From Sabellastarte sp. h YS-2021 (taxonomy: Eukaryota > Annelida > Polychaeta > Sabellida > Sabellidae), in NCBI GenBank assembly GCA_964017235.1, contig OZ024940.1:29940573-30004572 (forward strand): a stretch of 64,000 bases of DNA. Reading direction: 5' to 3'. Position 1 is the first letter of the stretch; the number at the start of each line of letters is the position of its first letter. The position numbers were made by a program, and so were the translations under genes. The notes under the pieces were generated by a model. It was not told the origin of the DNA. It did not search any database and saw nothing but the letters and a program-made list of their open reading frames with translations. This document shows positions 20,804-32,833 of this stretch, piece by piece.

Positions 20804-23800
20804 TTACCCGTAACATCTTGAGGGTAAAGGAATACCTAGATCCTGGGAGAGACTCCTGAAGACTTGGTTGTAGCGGATGTGCCCCCCCCCCCCCCCCCCC
20901 CCCCCCTTTTTTTCTTTCCGAGGACAACTGGTCTGAGGGGAAGGATCTAGGACTTGTTGTGCCACCACTACGGGTCCCAGATACATATTGTTGTCGGTGT
21001 CTGACCAAGTAAGGTCTTTTAGGTAAAAATTTGTAAATGTGTTGTGAGCTTTCCAGTGACAGGCTTGCATGATTTGGTCCACCGATACCCCACCGTAAAA
21101 GGCCTTCGAGGCCGCAAAAGCCCGGATGTCATGCGCTTTAACTTGGACCAAGTCCAAGGCTTGTTGGTCTGCTTGTTTGTAACAAAGTAGAATGGTTTGT
21201 TTCAACGAGGAAGAGAGTGTAGCGGGTCTGAGGTATGTCCTTTCTTAAAGGAGATGAAAAGGAGAGAACGAGACCCTCTCAGGTCTTTTGTTCGGTCCAA
21301 ATAAAACCTCAGGGCCTGCACCGGACACAGGGTCCTGTCTTCTTTAAATTGTCTATCTACAATGGTAGTCAAAGCAGGAATAGTCACCGGAGACACACTT
21401 TGAGAACCTCTTGCTAGTTGGTTTTTGGCTATGAAATCAGAAGAAGGGAACAAGGTGACCTTTTCCCATTGGCCTAGATTAGATACTTTGTTTGCGACCC
21501 AGGCATGGATTTCGCTGTGGCGCTTGCCGGAGGCCAAAGCTAGCAAGAAAGCAGTTTTGAGAGTAAGATGTTTGAGGTCTGTGTCTTTCACGGGCTCAAA
21601 TGGTGCTTTTGTGAGCTCGTTGAGGACAACAGAAAGGTTCCACTTAGGTAAATTTCTGGAACTTTTGGGAAGATCCCTGTGAAAACTGGAGAGTAACCTA
21701 TGAAGGTCTGCTTTATGTGCAATATGTTGGGCCGTTGGGCCCAAAGTGTCAACGATTGCAGTCCTGTAACCATCAATGGTAGAGGGGCGCCTGTTTAGGT
21801 CTTGGTACAGGTACATGAAAAAATCTGAGATTTGTTTCACAGATGGAGTGGAGAAATCCACCGAATTTTCTCTGCACCATTTTTCAAATAGGGCCCACTT
21901 TGACTTGTAGATGGTCCTTGTTGATGACCGCTGAGGGGCAGCAATTCTCTCTGCCACCTCCACAGAGAAGCCTTGTTCTTGGAGTTGTCCGCTCCTAGAC
22001 ACCAGGCGTGGAGGTTCAGCTGTTGTGGGTTGTTGTGGAACACATACTTGTGGGACTGTTTGAGTAGGGTCGTTGACACTGGGAGTTGTAGTGGGATCTC
22101 TGTTGAGAGCTGCACTAGGTCCCAAAACCAGGGCATCCCTGGCCAGCCTGGGGCTATCACGATGATCAGGCAATGACATTGCTTGATCTTTTGGATCACC
22201 TTGTGAAGGAGAGCCGTAGGAGGGTAAGCATAGGCCGTGAGGTTGGTCCAGTCTATGTTTAGAGCATCTATGTCCCAGGCCCTTGGGTCTGGGATAGGAG
22301 ACACGTACAGTGGGAGCTTGTGGTTCAGGTGAGTGGCGAATAAGTCTACATGAGGTGTGAACCACTTCTGGCAGATCTGTTTGAACACCTGTGGGTGCAG
22401 AGACCATTCTGTTGACTGCACTTGGTTGGACCTGGACAGTAGGTGGGCCATCACATTCAGGCACCCTGGAATGTGCCTGGCTTTCAATGTTATGTGGTAG
22501 TGATGGCACCAGGTCATGATTTTCCACAGGAGAGCACACATCTCTGCTGAGTGAGTTCCTCCTTGTTTGTTGATGTAGGCTACCACTGTTGAGTTGTCCG
22601 TCGCAACTAACACTGTTTGATTCTGGCACTGGTCCTTGAAGTCTCGAAGGGCCAGGGAGACCGCCTTCAATTCTAGGACATTTATGTGTAGCCTTTTTTC
22701 CCGATCTGACCACAGACCCTTTGTAGAATTTTGGTCTAAGTGAGTCCCCCAACCTTCGTTTGAGGCGTCGGTAAAGAGTTGGATACTGTGGTCTTTGGGA
22801 TGAAGGTCTGCGCCTTTCATCACGTTTGAGGGATTTTGCCACCAATCTAGGTGGGCTGCAATGGATTCTGTCCAAGGAAGGAGGTTGTCCAGCGACTGAG
22901 GATATCTCCAGTGCTCCTTGAGATGAAACTGAAAGGGCCTCATGTGAAGGCGTCCCTACGGGACCATTTTCTCCGTTAAGGCTAGCAACCCAATTAGCGA
23001 CATCAAACATCTTGCAGTCAAAACACGTTTTGACTTGAGTCGTAGGATCAAATCCCGAAGTTTGAGCCATCTCTCTTGAGTGGGTTTTACAAGGGCTGAA
23101 TCTAGATGGTATTCGTAGCCCACGAACGAAAACACCTGAGTAGGTTTCAGTTCTGACTTTTCCTGATTTATTATCCACCCCAAGGACTGAGTTAGGTCTA
23201 CCACTGCCTGTGTGTTCACTTGGGCTTCCTCCTGCGACTGGGACCTGATCAGCCAGTTGTCCAGGTATTGGTGAATTCTGAGTCCTCTTGAGAGGGCCAT
23301 TAGTTTCACTTCCTTTACGATCATTGTAAAGACCTGGGGGGCTGTGGCCAGTCCGAACGGGAGGGAGGGGAACTGGAACACCTGAGCCTTGTAGCAAAAT
23401 CTTAGGTATTTCCTTGAGTTTGGGTGGATGGGGATGTGTAGGTAGGCGTCCGACAGATCTATTGACGATACCCACTCCCCTGGAATCAGGGAAGTCCTGA
23501 TGGACTCTGGAATTTCCATTTTGAACTTTTCTACGTGTAGAAAAGTGTTGAGCCTGCTTAAGTCTATGACTGGCCTCCACCTTTGGTGAGGCTTGGGTAC
23601 TAGGAACAGGCGACTGTAAAACCCGAGAGATTTTACATTTTCCACCCTTTCGATAGCGTTCTTTGACAAGAGAGACTGGATACAAGTGGCCAAGGCTTGG
23701 TCTTTTTGTTGGGCCTTGTACTCTGATAGAATCAGAGGAAATCTGATCAAGTTTGGCTTTGAACGGAATGGCAGAACGTAGCCATTGGTGATAATGTTTA

Positions 23801-23817
23801 ACACGTTTTGAGAACAT
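20804..23817 (-). pseudogene. Element 2 tyrosine recombinase frame, broken
   Basis: The frame 21,202-23,817 overlaps RT-RNase H upstream and ends with the first half of a YR domain (ERIAAPQRSSTRTIY, SGKRHSEIHAW). It is broken around 21,205-21,245. The second half, with KAHDIRAFAAS, CHWKAH and the NFYLKD tyrosine, is in another frame at 20,804-21,205. That frame then runs through a C/G homopolymer (20,883-20,906), so the last residues are not native. Confidence 0.85.
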
Positions 23818-23930
23818 TTGTTTGTTAGCCAGTCTCTCCTGAAAGAACGGAGGCGACCTCCTACTGGTGGACTGAGCGAGGCTTTTGAGGATTCATTGGG
23901 AAGGGGGGTTTCCCAACTGTCTTGTTCCAA
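21837..23930 (-). pseudogene. Element 2 RT-RNase H, amber-interrupted
   Basis: RT (22,956-23,930) begins near SPPVGGRL and has WRPVIDLSRLN, SIDLSDAYLHIP and LPFGLATAP. Its active site reads QYLDNW where elements 1, 3 and 4 have QYLDDW (GAC to AAC), so catalysis is predicted lost. A TAG at 22,953-22,955 sits where relatives have Met or Leu before GRLHMRP. RNase H (LFTDAS, LELKAV, ATDNST) and the conserved tail (VDLFATHLN, APGWPGMPWFWDL) continue in the same frame to 21,837. Confidence 0.88.
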
Positions 23931-25617
23931 AAATCCATGTACTCAGCGACTTCCTCATATCCGCGCTTTGCTGCTTTCTCAGGATTGGCACCTTTCTGGA
24001 TCTGAGATTTAATCTTCTTGACCGTTGATTTAATGCTACGTTGGCATTTTTCCAAGGAAGCATTGCAAGAAGAAGAGGTTTTGGCAAATGCAGCAGTGAA
24101 GTTGAGGGTTGAGATATTTTGTCTAGCCTGATGTTCCAGCTCCTTGAGAACTGGCAGGGGAACTTTGGCTACTGGTGCCCCAGGAGGTCTAGGAGTAATA
24201 CAGATCTTGGCAAAGTCTGTATTCAACTCCTGAATTTTGTCCTGAAATGTGGGCTGTCCCACCTTGTACCACTTAGAAGTGGAAGGAGGAGGCTTGACAT
24301 ATTTGCCCTCAGATAAATTGGCAGCTTTAAAGTCATGTTGGAATTTATCAAAGGCGTCCTTGATAACTGAGCTAAGGGGTAAAATAGAGGAAGGACCTCT
24401 AGGCCTGAGCTCTTGACGGCCTTTTTCATCATCTAGACCCAACACTGAAGTTGAAGACCTAGGCATTGATTCCCTGGGGTCAGGGAGAGAATGCGCCTGA
24501 AGGTATCTACTTCTTCAGAGTATTGGGAGGGCATGTCAGACAGAGCTACTTTCCTATAATAAGGGGGGTCTGGATCATGTTGTGGGAGGTCTTGATCAGA
24601 AGCTGCTCCTGAGGGCTGAGCCCTAGAGGGCTTAGAAGACCTATGTCTGGCTACAGAGGACTGATCTTCCTCTGAAGAGGATGACACATATCTGGACCTG
24701 GATTTATGCTTACTCTTGTCAGAGTGCTTTTTAGGTCTAGAAGAAGGGATCCGAGGTTCGTCGGAATCCTCATTTAGTTGGTCCGAGACAGAGTCCGGAT
24801 CAACTGGCTGCCTATGGCTTTGCTTCTTATGAGAGTACGATACCTCTTTCGGATGAACCTCTGAGGGGGCAACGTACTGATCCGAGGTATCTTGGTTAAG
24901 TACTAAACGAGGAGGGAGTGCTGGACCGTAGTCCACCTCCATTGCCTCGGACTGAACATTAGTACTAGATCTCGGTGGGGGGAGGTCCAGATGGGCAGCA
25001 TTGTCACTGGATGTACCAGGTTTGGAAGCAGAAAACGAGGATTCAACCTCGGCTTTCTTTTTAGTGGTCAACTCCTCGCGGAGAGATTGAAATGCTTCCA
25101 ACATAGATGCCTGGAAGGAACCCATTTGCTGCTGTATATGTATGTTTAAGGAATCACCCAGGGATTTCTCCAGATTTTTCTGAATTTTATTTTGCAAAGC
25201 TGTACCTGGGGTGGGTGGGACAGACTTGGCTGGGGTCTTTAAAGACAAGGAACTGAAGGCGAGAGGTTGAGGGCGGGGACGGGAGGTAAAGAGATTATCA
25301 GCAGCACTCTCGAGGTCTGCATTAGAACCAGTGAAGGAATCCCCGTCGCCCTCACCCAAAAGATCTAGTTCATCATCTTTGGAACTAGTTTCCGTTTTTT
25401 GCTTTTTAAGATACCGCTTCCTGTTCTGGATTTTTTTCAACTGTTCATCTGAAAAAGACGTACAGATTTGACAGGGAGTTTCGAAGGTGACACAGGGGTC
25501 ATCTCCCTTGCCAGCCTCCCTACAGGTAGGGCAGTAGTTGTGTAGGTCGAAACTAAAGCAAAAGTGGCGGCATTTCTGAGCTCTCGGTTTGTCTTTATTT
25601 GCTTGATGGAGAGACAT
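23861..25617 (-). pseudogene. Element 2 gag-like protein, frameshifted
   Basis: The N-terminal part (24,433-25,617) has the Cys/His cluster of the family (CRHFCFSFD, CPTCREAGKGDDPC, CQIC) and a Ser/Arg-rich middle. The frame shifts near 24,435-24,466, and the helical C-terminal part continues at 23,861-24,466. That part overlaps the start of the RT frame by ~70 nt. The element lacks the Cys-rich block found between gag and RT in elements 1 and 4. Confidence 0.8.
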
Positions 25618-25842
25618 TTTATACGCAATAAAAAGATGTACAATTACAATTGCCTGTACCGCGGAAAACTCAAAACACGCGAATCAAAAAATATACTTAT
25701 CCTGTGAAAATAAGATTTTTACAGAATGATCTATGATATATAATAAAAGAAATATCCAAATATTAGCCTCCAACAATAAGTAAAGACTGAGAAATAAATG
25801 AAAATGTCTGTATATTTACAAACTGCTACCAGTCATCGTGGC

Positions 25843-25989
25843 CAACGAGAAAGTAGGACGATTGGTCAGAAGTTATCACGTGACGACAACTACCAGTATA
25901 TCCGGTGGCTAACAAGAACGATCTTTTTTTCTAAGACGTTGGCCCCGGGTGTGGCAACCCGAGAACAGCATTAAGTCCCACATGGTAAG
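25843..25989. repeat. Element 2 right ITR
   Basis: Inverted match to 19,418-19,565, followed by GGTAAGCTATTGTAGCGTAATAAAA end sequence. Confidence 0.92.
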
Positions 25990-26008
25990 CTATTGTAGCG
26001 TAATAAAA

Positions 26009-26600
26009 GCAACACTCCAAAGCCCTAAATAGAGCTCTAGAATAAATAGAGATATAAGCCAAAATGTCAAAATTGGCCATTTTATGACCCCAGTCTGACC
26101 CATGGGGGGGGGGGGGGGGGTCAGGGGGTAAATTGGACTAGCTATCTAGACTCTTCACATATGGTTTCCTACTACCTCCCAAAACATTTTATGTCTCTAA
26201 GTGCAATACTTAAGAAGATAATATGGGGGTTCACATGAATTTTAAGATTTCTGGTTGGTAGGTGTGAGAAAATCAATCATATATCAGTCATTTTTCATCA
26301 GATCGCTCCCAAAATCTAATCAGCTCATGTTTTTGACAGTATGAACATGTGTGTATAAGGCTCTGCAGTCAGTAGATTTTGCCGAGTGGTGAAGACGGGC
26401 GGGTGTACCCCCCAAAAATTATTTTTTGATCATGTGACCTTGATAAAGATCAAAGGTCAAATTTAAGCCTGTGGAAAAAATTTTCCCATGCCTAAGGTAT
26501 TTAACTGCCAAATATGGTTAAAAAGATTCCAATAATAAGGGAGATATTCAAGGGAGACCATAATGCAGCGGCGGCGGCGGCGAGGAAACGGACGCAAAAA
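26009..26600. other. Right flank of element 2: array units and unassigned DNA
   Basis: 26,040-26,190 continues the repeat units seen left of element 2, with an 18-base or longer G run at about 26,103-26,120. From 26,200 there is no gene. GCGGCGGCGGCG at about 26,571 marks the approach of the next repeat family. Confidence 0.6.
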
Positions 26601-28215
26601 CAAACTAGACCTACGCATTGGAGACCGATGCAAATCACCAAAGCCAGTGACCCATCATGTGACCTTGAAGGAGGGGCCCAAGGTCAAATCTAACATCAGA
26701 AAATTCCCCGCCCAAAATTTCGTATGAGTTGGTGTCGTACTGTAAACTTCTAGGATCAATAATAAGCGAGCTATAAGCACTTTTAAGTTTGGCTATTATC
26801 GTTTGACCTTGAACAAGGGGTCTAAGGTCAAATCCGACCACAACAAAAGAATCCCAGCCCATGATTTTCTATAGGTTGGCTTACCATCCCAAACCTCTAG
26901 GATCAATAATAAGCGAGTTATAAGCACTTTTAACTTTGGCTGTCCTCATTTGACCTTGAAGCAGGGGCCCAAGGTCAAATCCGACCATGCCAGAAGATTC
27001 TCAGCCCATGATTTCCTGTATCTTGGTTTACCATCCCAAACCTCTAGGATCGATAATAAGCGAGTTATAACCACTTTTAACTTTCGCTATCCTCATTCGA
27101 CCTTGAAGAAGGGGCCCAAGGTCAAATCCGACCACACAAGAAGATTCCCAGCCCATGATTTCCTATATGTTGGTTTACCATCCCAAACATCTAGGACCAA
27201 TAATAAGCAAGTTATTAGCAGTTTTAAGTTTGGCTGTCCTCATTGGACCTTGAAGGAGGGGCCCAAGGCCAAATCCGTCCACACCAGAAGATTCCCAGCC
27301 AATGATTTCCTATATGCTGGTTTACCATCCCAAACCTCTAGGACCAATAATAAGCGAGCTACAAGCACTTTTAACTTTCGCTATCCTTGTTTGACCTTGA
27401 AGAAGGGGCCCAAGGTCAAATCCGACCACACAAGAAGATTCCCAGCCCATGATTTCCTATATGTTGGTTTACCATCCCAAACCTCTTTGACCAATAATAA
27501 GCGAGTTATAAGCACTTTTACCTTTGGCTATCCTCCTTTAACCTTGAAGGAGGGGCCCAAGGTCAAATCCGACCATGCCAGAAGATTCCTAGACCATGAT
27601 TTCCTATATGTTGGTTTACCGTCTCAAACCTCTAGGATCGATAATAAGCGAGTTGTAAGCACTTTTATGTTTGGCTATCCTCGTTTGACCTTGAAGGAGG
27701 GTCCAAGGTCAAATCCGACCACACCAGAAGATTCCCAGCTCATGATTTCCTATATGTTGGTTTACCATCCCAAACCTCTAGGATCGATAATAAGGGAGAT
27801 ATAGACACTTTTAAAGTCCGCTATGTGGGTTACTTCAGCACTCTGTCGATGACCTTAAATTAAGAGCTTCCAGGTCAAATGTGTGCAAGGTTGTAGAGGA
27901 CATGTATATCTGTCACACATATCACCCATGAAGAAATTCAACCTTCTACCTATGAGAAACAGCCAGTAGAAAAATATAGATTATTTTCAAAGAAATGCCC
28001 GTGGCGGCCATCTTGTTTTTCAGAATGAGGCTATTTTCCTTCCCAGAGAAGCTTACCCCCCAATGAAGATATCCTGCAAATTCGGTGAACCTAGCTGCTG
28101 TTGTTTTCCTCTTAGAGCGTTAACGCCGAAAATCTCTCTATGCGTGGCGGCGGCGTAGCGACCGCTAAACCAAAGTATCCACCGGATGCTTCCGGTGGAT
28201 ACAATAAGCGCCCCT
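26600..28215 (+). mobile_element. Helentron-like element, family B, copy 1
   Basis: The right end carries GCGGCGG sequence and then a strong hairpin: GTATCCACCGGA, short loop, TCCGGTGGATAC. A second small hairpin (AAGCGCCCC/AGGGATGCTT) follows outside. The core is an array of ~146-bp units. The left end is not sharply defined; AAACTAGACC at about 26,606 matches the head of copy 2 at 28,864. Hairpin end plus minisatellite core suggests a non-autonomous Helentron-like element; classification is inference. The 284-residue open frame at 26,950-27,804 is just the array read through, because the unit length often keeps phase. Confidence 0.55.
26655..27800. repeat. Family B core, eight ~146-bp units
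   Basis: The unit marker (T)GACCTTGAA occurs at about 26,663, 26,806, 26,951, 27,098, 27,244, 27,391, 27,538 and 27,684. Each unit also carries GGCCCAAGGTCAAATC, GATTCCCAGCCCATGATTTC and AATAATAAGCGAGTTATAAG. Confidence 0.93.
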
Positions 28216-28863
28216 TTTCAGGGATGCTTAATTACAGTATATGAGAAACTGACTATCAGGCCAAAATGGTCGAGAGCTGACCTTAAGACCATGATTGACC
28301 TTGAAAATGAAGGTGAAAGTCGATAAGAAAATGTCTAAATGCCCTGGCCTGTACACTAAGGTTGAAGACTATAGGTCAAATAGCTTCAGAGTTACCGCGC
28401 TTTATAAAAACTCTCAGAGGCAGAGATGGTAGCATGACTTGCTCAAAACTCAATATATCCCAGGTTAAAATATAACTAATTTCAAAGAACAAGAATGGTC
28501 TTCACTCAGGGGAGCAGTCAAAACTTGGAGAAAAAAATCAACTGTTATTACGTATGTAGGTTTCTAGCTTAAAGCTAAGCTGAATTTTGACTTAATTTCT
28601 AAATTTTCACCGAGCGTTTCTGGTGAATATGTCCCCCCCCTCCCGCCCTGGATCCATATTTATTAAATTAAGTATTTTCTAAATTATTATTTTATTTATA
28701 TATTTTAATTTATTTTTTTTTTTAATTTTATTTATTTATGTTATTATTATTTTTCAATTTTTTTAAAATTTTATTTATTTATTTATTTTTTTTTTTTCGG
28801 GGGGGTAGAAGGGGGTTACAAGTTGACTTGCCTCATTAAATATGAAATATCTCATTTTATATA
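28216..28863. other. Unassigned, with A+T low-complexity tract
   Basis: 28,670-28,800 is ATTTATTT-type low complexity ending in a G run (about 28,799-28,806). No gene supported. Confidence 0.5.
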
Positions 28864-29800
28864 AAACTAGACCCACACATCGGAGAACTGATGCAAATTT
28901 GTATCCACCGGAAAGACGACTCACCAAAGCCAGTAAACCATTATTTGACCTTGAAGGATCTGATATCAGAAGATTTCCAGCCATGATATCCTGCAAGTTG
29001 GTTTCACATTGCAAACCTCTATGATCAATAATGACTGAGTTATAAGCACTTTAACATTTGGCTGTCCTCGTTTGGCCAAATTTTTTTGCAAAATCGCACC
29101 GTTTCCATGATAAATATGTTGTGTTTTTTTTGTTTTATGCAGAAATTCAAGATGGCCGCCAAAAATGGTGGGAAAACAATATTTGCCAACAAGTGGCAGA
29201 TGACTCTGCGTATATCCTGGGGCTAAAAAATTTTGTCGAAATTGCTCTATCTTGCATCCTTTCCAAGATACATGTGTTTTTGCATTTTACGCAGAAATTC
29301 AAGATGGCCGCCATGATTTTTTTTTCAAACAGTGCCATATGACTGTGTATACCCTACGAGCCAAATATTTCTCACACTGTTTCTGATATTCTAAAAATTT
29401 TCATTTTCACTGTTATGAAAAATTGTGGCGTTTAGTTAACCGTTAATAAGTCGGCCATTTTGTATCAGATCACTTCAAAAAGTTACTAATTTCCAGACAT
29501 CTATATAACAAATCTACTTGCCAAATTGCATGTGAACGGGTGAAGTACTTTTTAAGTTATCAACCAGACAAGCACATCCCTTTGAAAAACATGTGTTTGG
29601 TCATGTGACTTCTCTGATTGGTCAAAAATGTCATGACACCATATTCATACCATATTTGCATGTGCCAAATTTGAAGAAAATCCGCCCAGTGGTTGCCGAG
29701 TTATAAGCAATAGAAAATGCGAGAGTCGTCACAGCCGGCGGTCCCTTCCGCATAAATTTATCCAGTATACAAACAAGCGTCCTTTGCGGGACACTTAAGT
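28864..29800 (+). mobile_element. Helentron-like element, family B-related, copy 2
   Basis: The head AAACTAGACCCACACATCGG followed by TGTATCCACCGGA (subterminal copy of the family hairpin arm) resembles copy 1. One core unit with TGACCTTGAAGG follows. Then come two AATTCAAGATGGCCGCC blocks, and the end has AAGCGTCC-TTT-GCGGGACACTT hairpin sequence at 29,784-29,808. More diverged; limits approximate. Confidence 0.45.
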
Positions 29801-29809
29801 TTAATAAAT

Positions 29810-30420
29810 TTCTTTTTAAAAAATGAAAGAAAAAAAAATTGAAATTTACCAAAAAAAAGCTAAAATATGTAACAGTATAGTAAGTTCATGAAACCGAACA
29901 TGTAACTACAAATTTATGTCGAACTCAGGCCACTTTTGGCTATATCAGGTACATTACGACTCATTTTACTTACAACTCTAACCAAATGGCGGATAATAAA
30001 AGTAAAACATCCCTCATTTATATGTATATGAAAAAATATATATAAAACCACTCGCGAAGATGAACTAAATACTATACAATACTTATACTATGCACTTGTA
30101 TAATGCTGTCATCTTCATTTGTCATATATATATTTATTTATCTTTTTTTTTTTTTTTTTTGAAATGTCATTCAGGAAGTTTTCATATTATATACAAACAA
30201 ATATTGACAATATCATACCATACACATTCAGTATTTTAAAAATAAAATACACATAAAATGGTTTCGTTTGATACCTTTTAAGGATCTTAACTCCAAATAT
30301 TCATAGTTATAAAAATCGCGTAAAATCCCATATAAGGGAAAAGAAAAACAGTTTAACCGGTTTAGCAATATTGGCATTGACTAGTGCTTTCATAACCTAA
30401 CTAGATATTGCGTTTCGATG
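29810..30420. other. Unassigned A+T-rich stretch
   Basis: Contains a T homopolymer near 30,143-30,160. No gene or repeat I can name. Confidence 0.4.
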
Positions 30421-30424
30421 CAGT

Positions 30425-31778
30425 GTATCCCCGGACGGGACATGGTTGAAGCGTGACATACACAGTATTATGTCAAATCTGACCCCACCAAAAGATTCGG
30501 GGCACATGATTTCCCATAAGTTGTCTTCACATTGAAAACCTCTCACCACCCCAAGCCTCTACGACCAATAATAAGCGAGTTATATGCACTTTTAAGTTTG
30601 TCTATCCTCGTTTGACCTTGAAGGTTGGGTCCAAGGTCAAATCTGACCACACCAAAAGATTCCTAGCCCATGAACTCCTATAGGTTGGTTTACCATTCCA
30701 AACCTCTAAGACCAATAATAAGCGAGTTATAAGCACTTTTAGGTTTGGCTATCCTTGTTTGACCTTGAAGGAGGGGTCAAAATCTGACCACACCAAAAGA
30801 TTCCCAGCCCATGATTTCCTATAGGTTGGTTTACCATCCAAAACCTCTAGGACCAATAATAAGTGAGTTATAAGCACTTTTAGGTTTGGCTATCCTCGTT
30901 TGACCTTGAAGGAGGGGTCTAAGGTCAAATCTGACATCTAAAGATTCCCAGCCCATGATTTCCTATAGTTTGGCTTGACATACCAAGCCTCTAGGACCAA
31001 TAATAAGGGAGATATGAGCACTTTTCATGACTGACAAAGAAACACCCTTGGCGGCCATCTTGTTTTTTAAAATGAGGCCAAAAATGTTCCCAGTCAAAAT
31101 TTTGTAATGAGGAACATATCCTGCGAATTTGAGATCTCTACCTATAATACCCTTTGCTCTAGAGGGCCAAAAAGTGTCCTTGCTGAAAGTCGAAAAAACA
31201 CCCGTGGCGGCCATCTTGTTTTTCAAAATGAGGCCAAAAATATTCCCAGGCAAGATTTTATGGTTATGAATATATCTTGTAAATTTGAGAAGGGTAGCAA
31301 CAATTTTTTTTTTTTCATTAAGTGTAAAAATATATCTCCAAAAAGGCCAAAAATGGCCTTGGTGAGGTACTTTGGCGGTCTGTGGTGACCTTCAATGAAG
31401 AGCTTCAAGGTCAAATTTTTGCATGCTTACAGAGGACATATATATGTATTATATATACCAGCCATAGTGTGATCTAACTTTCTGTATATGAGAACTGGGA
31501 CAAAATGTGAAAAAATGGCCAAAATCTGACCTTTAAGAGGCCACCAGTGACCTTGAAATTGAAGGTCAAGGTCACAAAACAATAGCGTTCGTGGTATTGC
31601 TCATATATACCCACATACCAAATTTGAAAGGTCTAACTAAAATATTTTTTAAGTTATCGCATCCAAAAGGAAATCTCTGCGGCGGCGGCGGTGTGACCGT
31701 ACTGAATCCTAAGTATCCCCGACTTTCGTCGGAATCCTAAGAATCCTAAGTATCCCCGACTTTCGTCCGGGGATACAA
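30425..31778 (+). mobile_element. Helentron-like element, family B-related, copy 3
   Basis: The left subterminal GTATCCCCGGACG (30,426) matches an arm of the right terminal hairpin GTATCCCCGACTTTCGTCCG (31,752-31,774). The core has three to four ~143-bp units with TTTGACCTTGAAGG (about 30,612, 30,757, 30,898), then two CTTGGCGGCCATCTTGTTTT-like blocks. The arrangement of a subterminal inverted copy plus a terminal hairpin supports the Helentron-like assignment better here than in the other copies. Confidence 0.6.
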
Positions 31779-31816
31779 TTATCGATTAGTATGATTAATC
31801 GTTTCAGCTTTAGTAT

Positions 31817-32052
31817 TTATTTATTTATATGAGGTTTTATGTCACTTTCAACACTGTACAGGTCATATCATGACGGGTAGTTTTGTGGGTGGAGGAAACC
31901 AGTACATACAGTTGGTGTCAAGGTTCTGTACTGTAAACTGCCAAACAATGGCAAGCAACTACCAGCTTTCCCACTTGAGGCTGTGCCGGGAACCGAACCC
32001 CGATCTCCGAGGTGGGAGGCGAGAGTGTTACCACTCTGCCACCGTGGCCCCC
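31817..32052 (-). mobile_element. tRNA-derived SINE, copy 2
   Basis: Same family as 9106-9331, reversed. Flanked by TTCAGCTTTAGTAT (31,803-31,816) and TTCAGCTTTGGTAT (32,053-32,066), a 13/14 target duplication. Confidence 0.92.
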
Positions 32053-32066
32053 TTCAGCTTTGGTAT

Positions 32067-32727
32067 CAGCCTAACCCAAGTTATAAATCGACACGTCTCG
32101 CAAGTGTCGCTGGGGTATTTATACCCCCTTTCACACTACACAGGCGGTTGTCTCATGGTTAGAAGTTTTACTCGGCGGCGAAACCGTCTCCCAGGTCGCC
32201 CATATTGTCCGAGTTGTTCACAGTATGCGTGGTGTAAGTCGCAGTTATAAGCGCTTGGCGAAGCACCCCTGTCCTTCAACTCCCATTCGAGATTCGCATG
32301 CGACCTTATGACACAGTGGCTATACGTCCAAAAGCCTTAACTCAAATTATGTCGCCGCATTACCCTGAAAGACGACCGAATCACAACCTTATGTACACCG
32401 TGGACCACACCTTCGGTTACCGGAGTCAGAAATTAATATGCACATGATTTTGCGCATGCGCACGATACCAAATTTGGAGGAGGAACATTTTAAAATTTCT
32501 GTAGGATGCGCAAGGTAAAGGACGGTTGGCCACTGACTTGCAAGTTTGCAAACGGACGTCCGGCAGTGATCCAAGGACAGGGACGTTTGAGCAATCGCCG
32601 GTCACCGCTGGCGAGACCGACTGTAACATGAAAAGGTGGTATTATAGGAAGTTCACTCTAAGGATATCAGCCTTTTAAAGAGGCTTTGTCACTGTGTATG
32701 TCTTATATCTCTCTCGCCACAGTTCTG
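32067..32727. other. Region downstream of the host gene
   Basis: Sequence past the minus-strand stop codon, presumably including its 3' UTR; I see no AATAAA that I would commit to. A TGCGCATGCGCA NRF1-like palindrome is at 32,452-32,463. No second gene supported. Confidence 0.4.
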
Positions 32728-32833
32728 TCAGCTTTTTCCCAGATTAAGTAGCTGCAAAGTCTCCTCCTCTGTGAGTTCCAAATCGGCGTCGACTCCGAAA
32801 TCGGTGTCGCTGAAAACCTCGCAGTTACCCAGT
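32728..32833 (-). CDS. Pseudokinase terminal exon
   Basis: 106 nt after a TTTTTCAG acceptor. Encodes an acidic tail (SDTDFGVDADLELTEEETL) and ends LNLGKS-stop. Its first base completes the AG|A arginine from the previous exon. Confidence 0.82.

Larger units (their letters stand above)
13181..26008 (-). mobile_element. DIRS-type retrotransposon, element 2 (interrupted)
   Basis: Element 2 reads leftwards and is split by element 1 at 13,204-19,396. The outer left end is at 13,181-13,203 and resumes at 19,397; the right end is at 26,005-26,008 (AAAA). ITRs lie at 19,418-19,565 and 25,843-25,989, and the ICR at 19,628-19,730. Coding order is gag-like, RT, RNase H, YR. It is defective: a gag frameshift, an Asn in the RT active site, an in-frame TAG between RT and RNase H, and a broken YR. 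The end logic implies insertion at an AAAA shared by target and circle junction. Confidence 0.9.

Noticed and set aside
26950-27804. 284-residue plus-strand open frame with repeated LTLKEGPKVKSD
   Set aside because: It follows the ~146-bp array unit by unit and ends with the array; there is no start context or non-repeat sequence.
32067-32290. Helix-turn-helix-like reading (ETVSQVAHIVRVVHS) downstream of the host gene
   Set aside because: Too short, stops soon after, and no transposase catalytic region follows.
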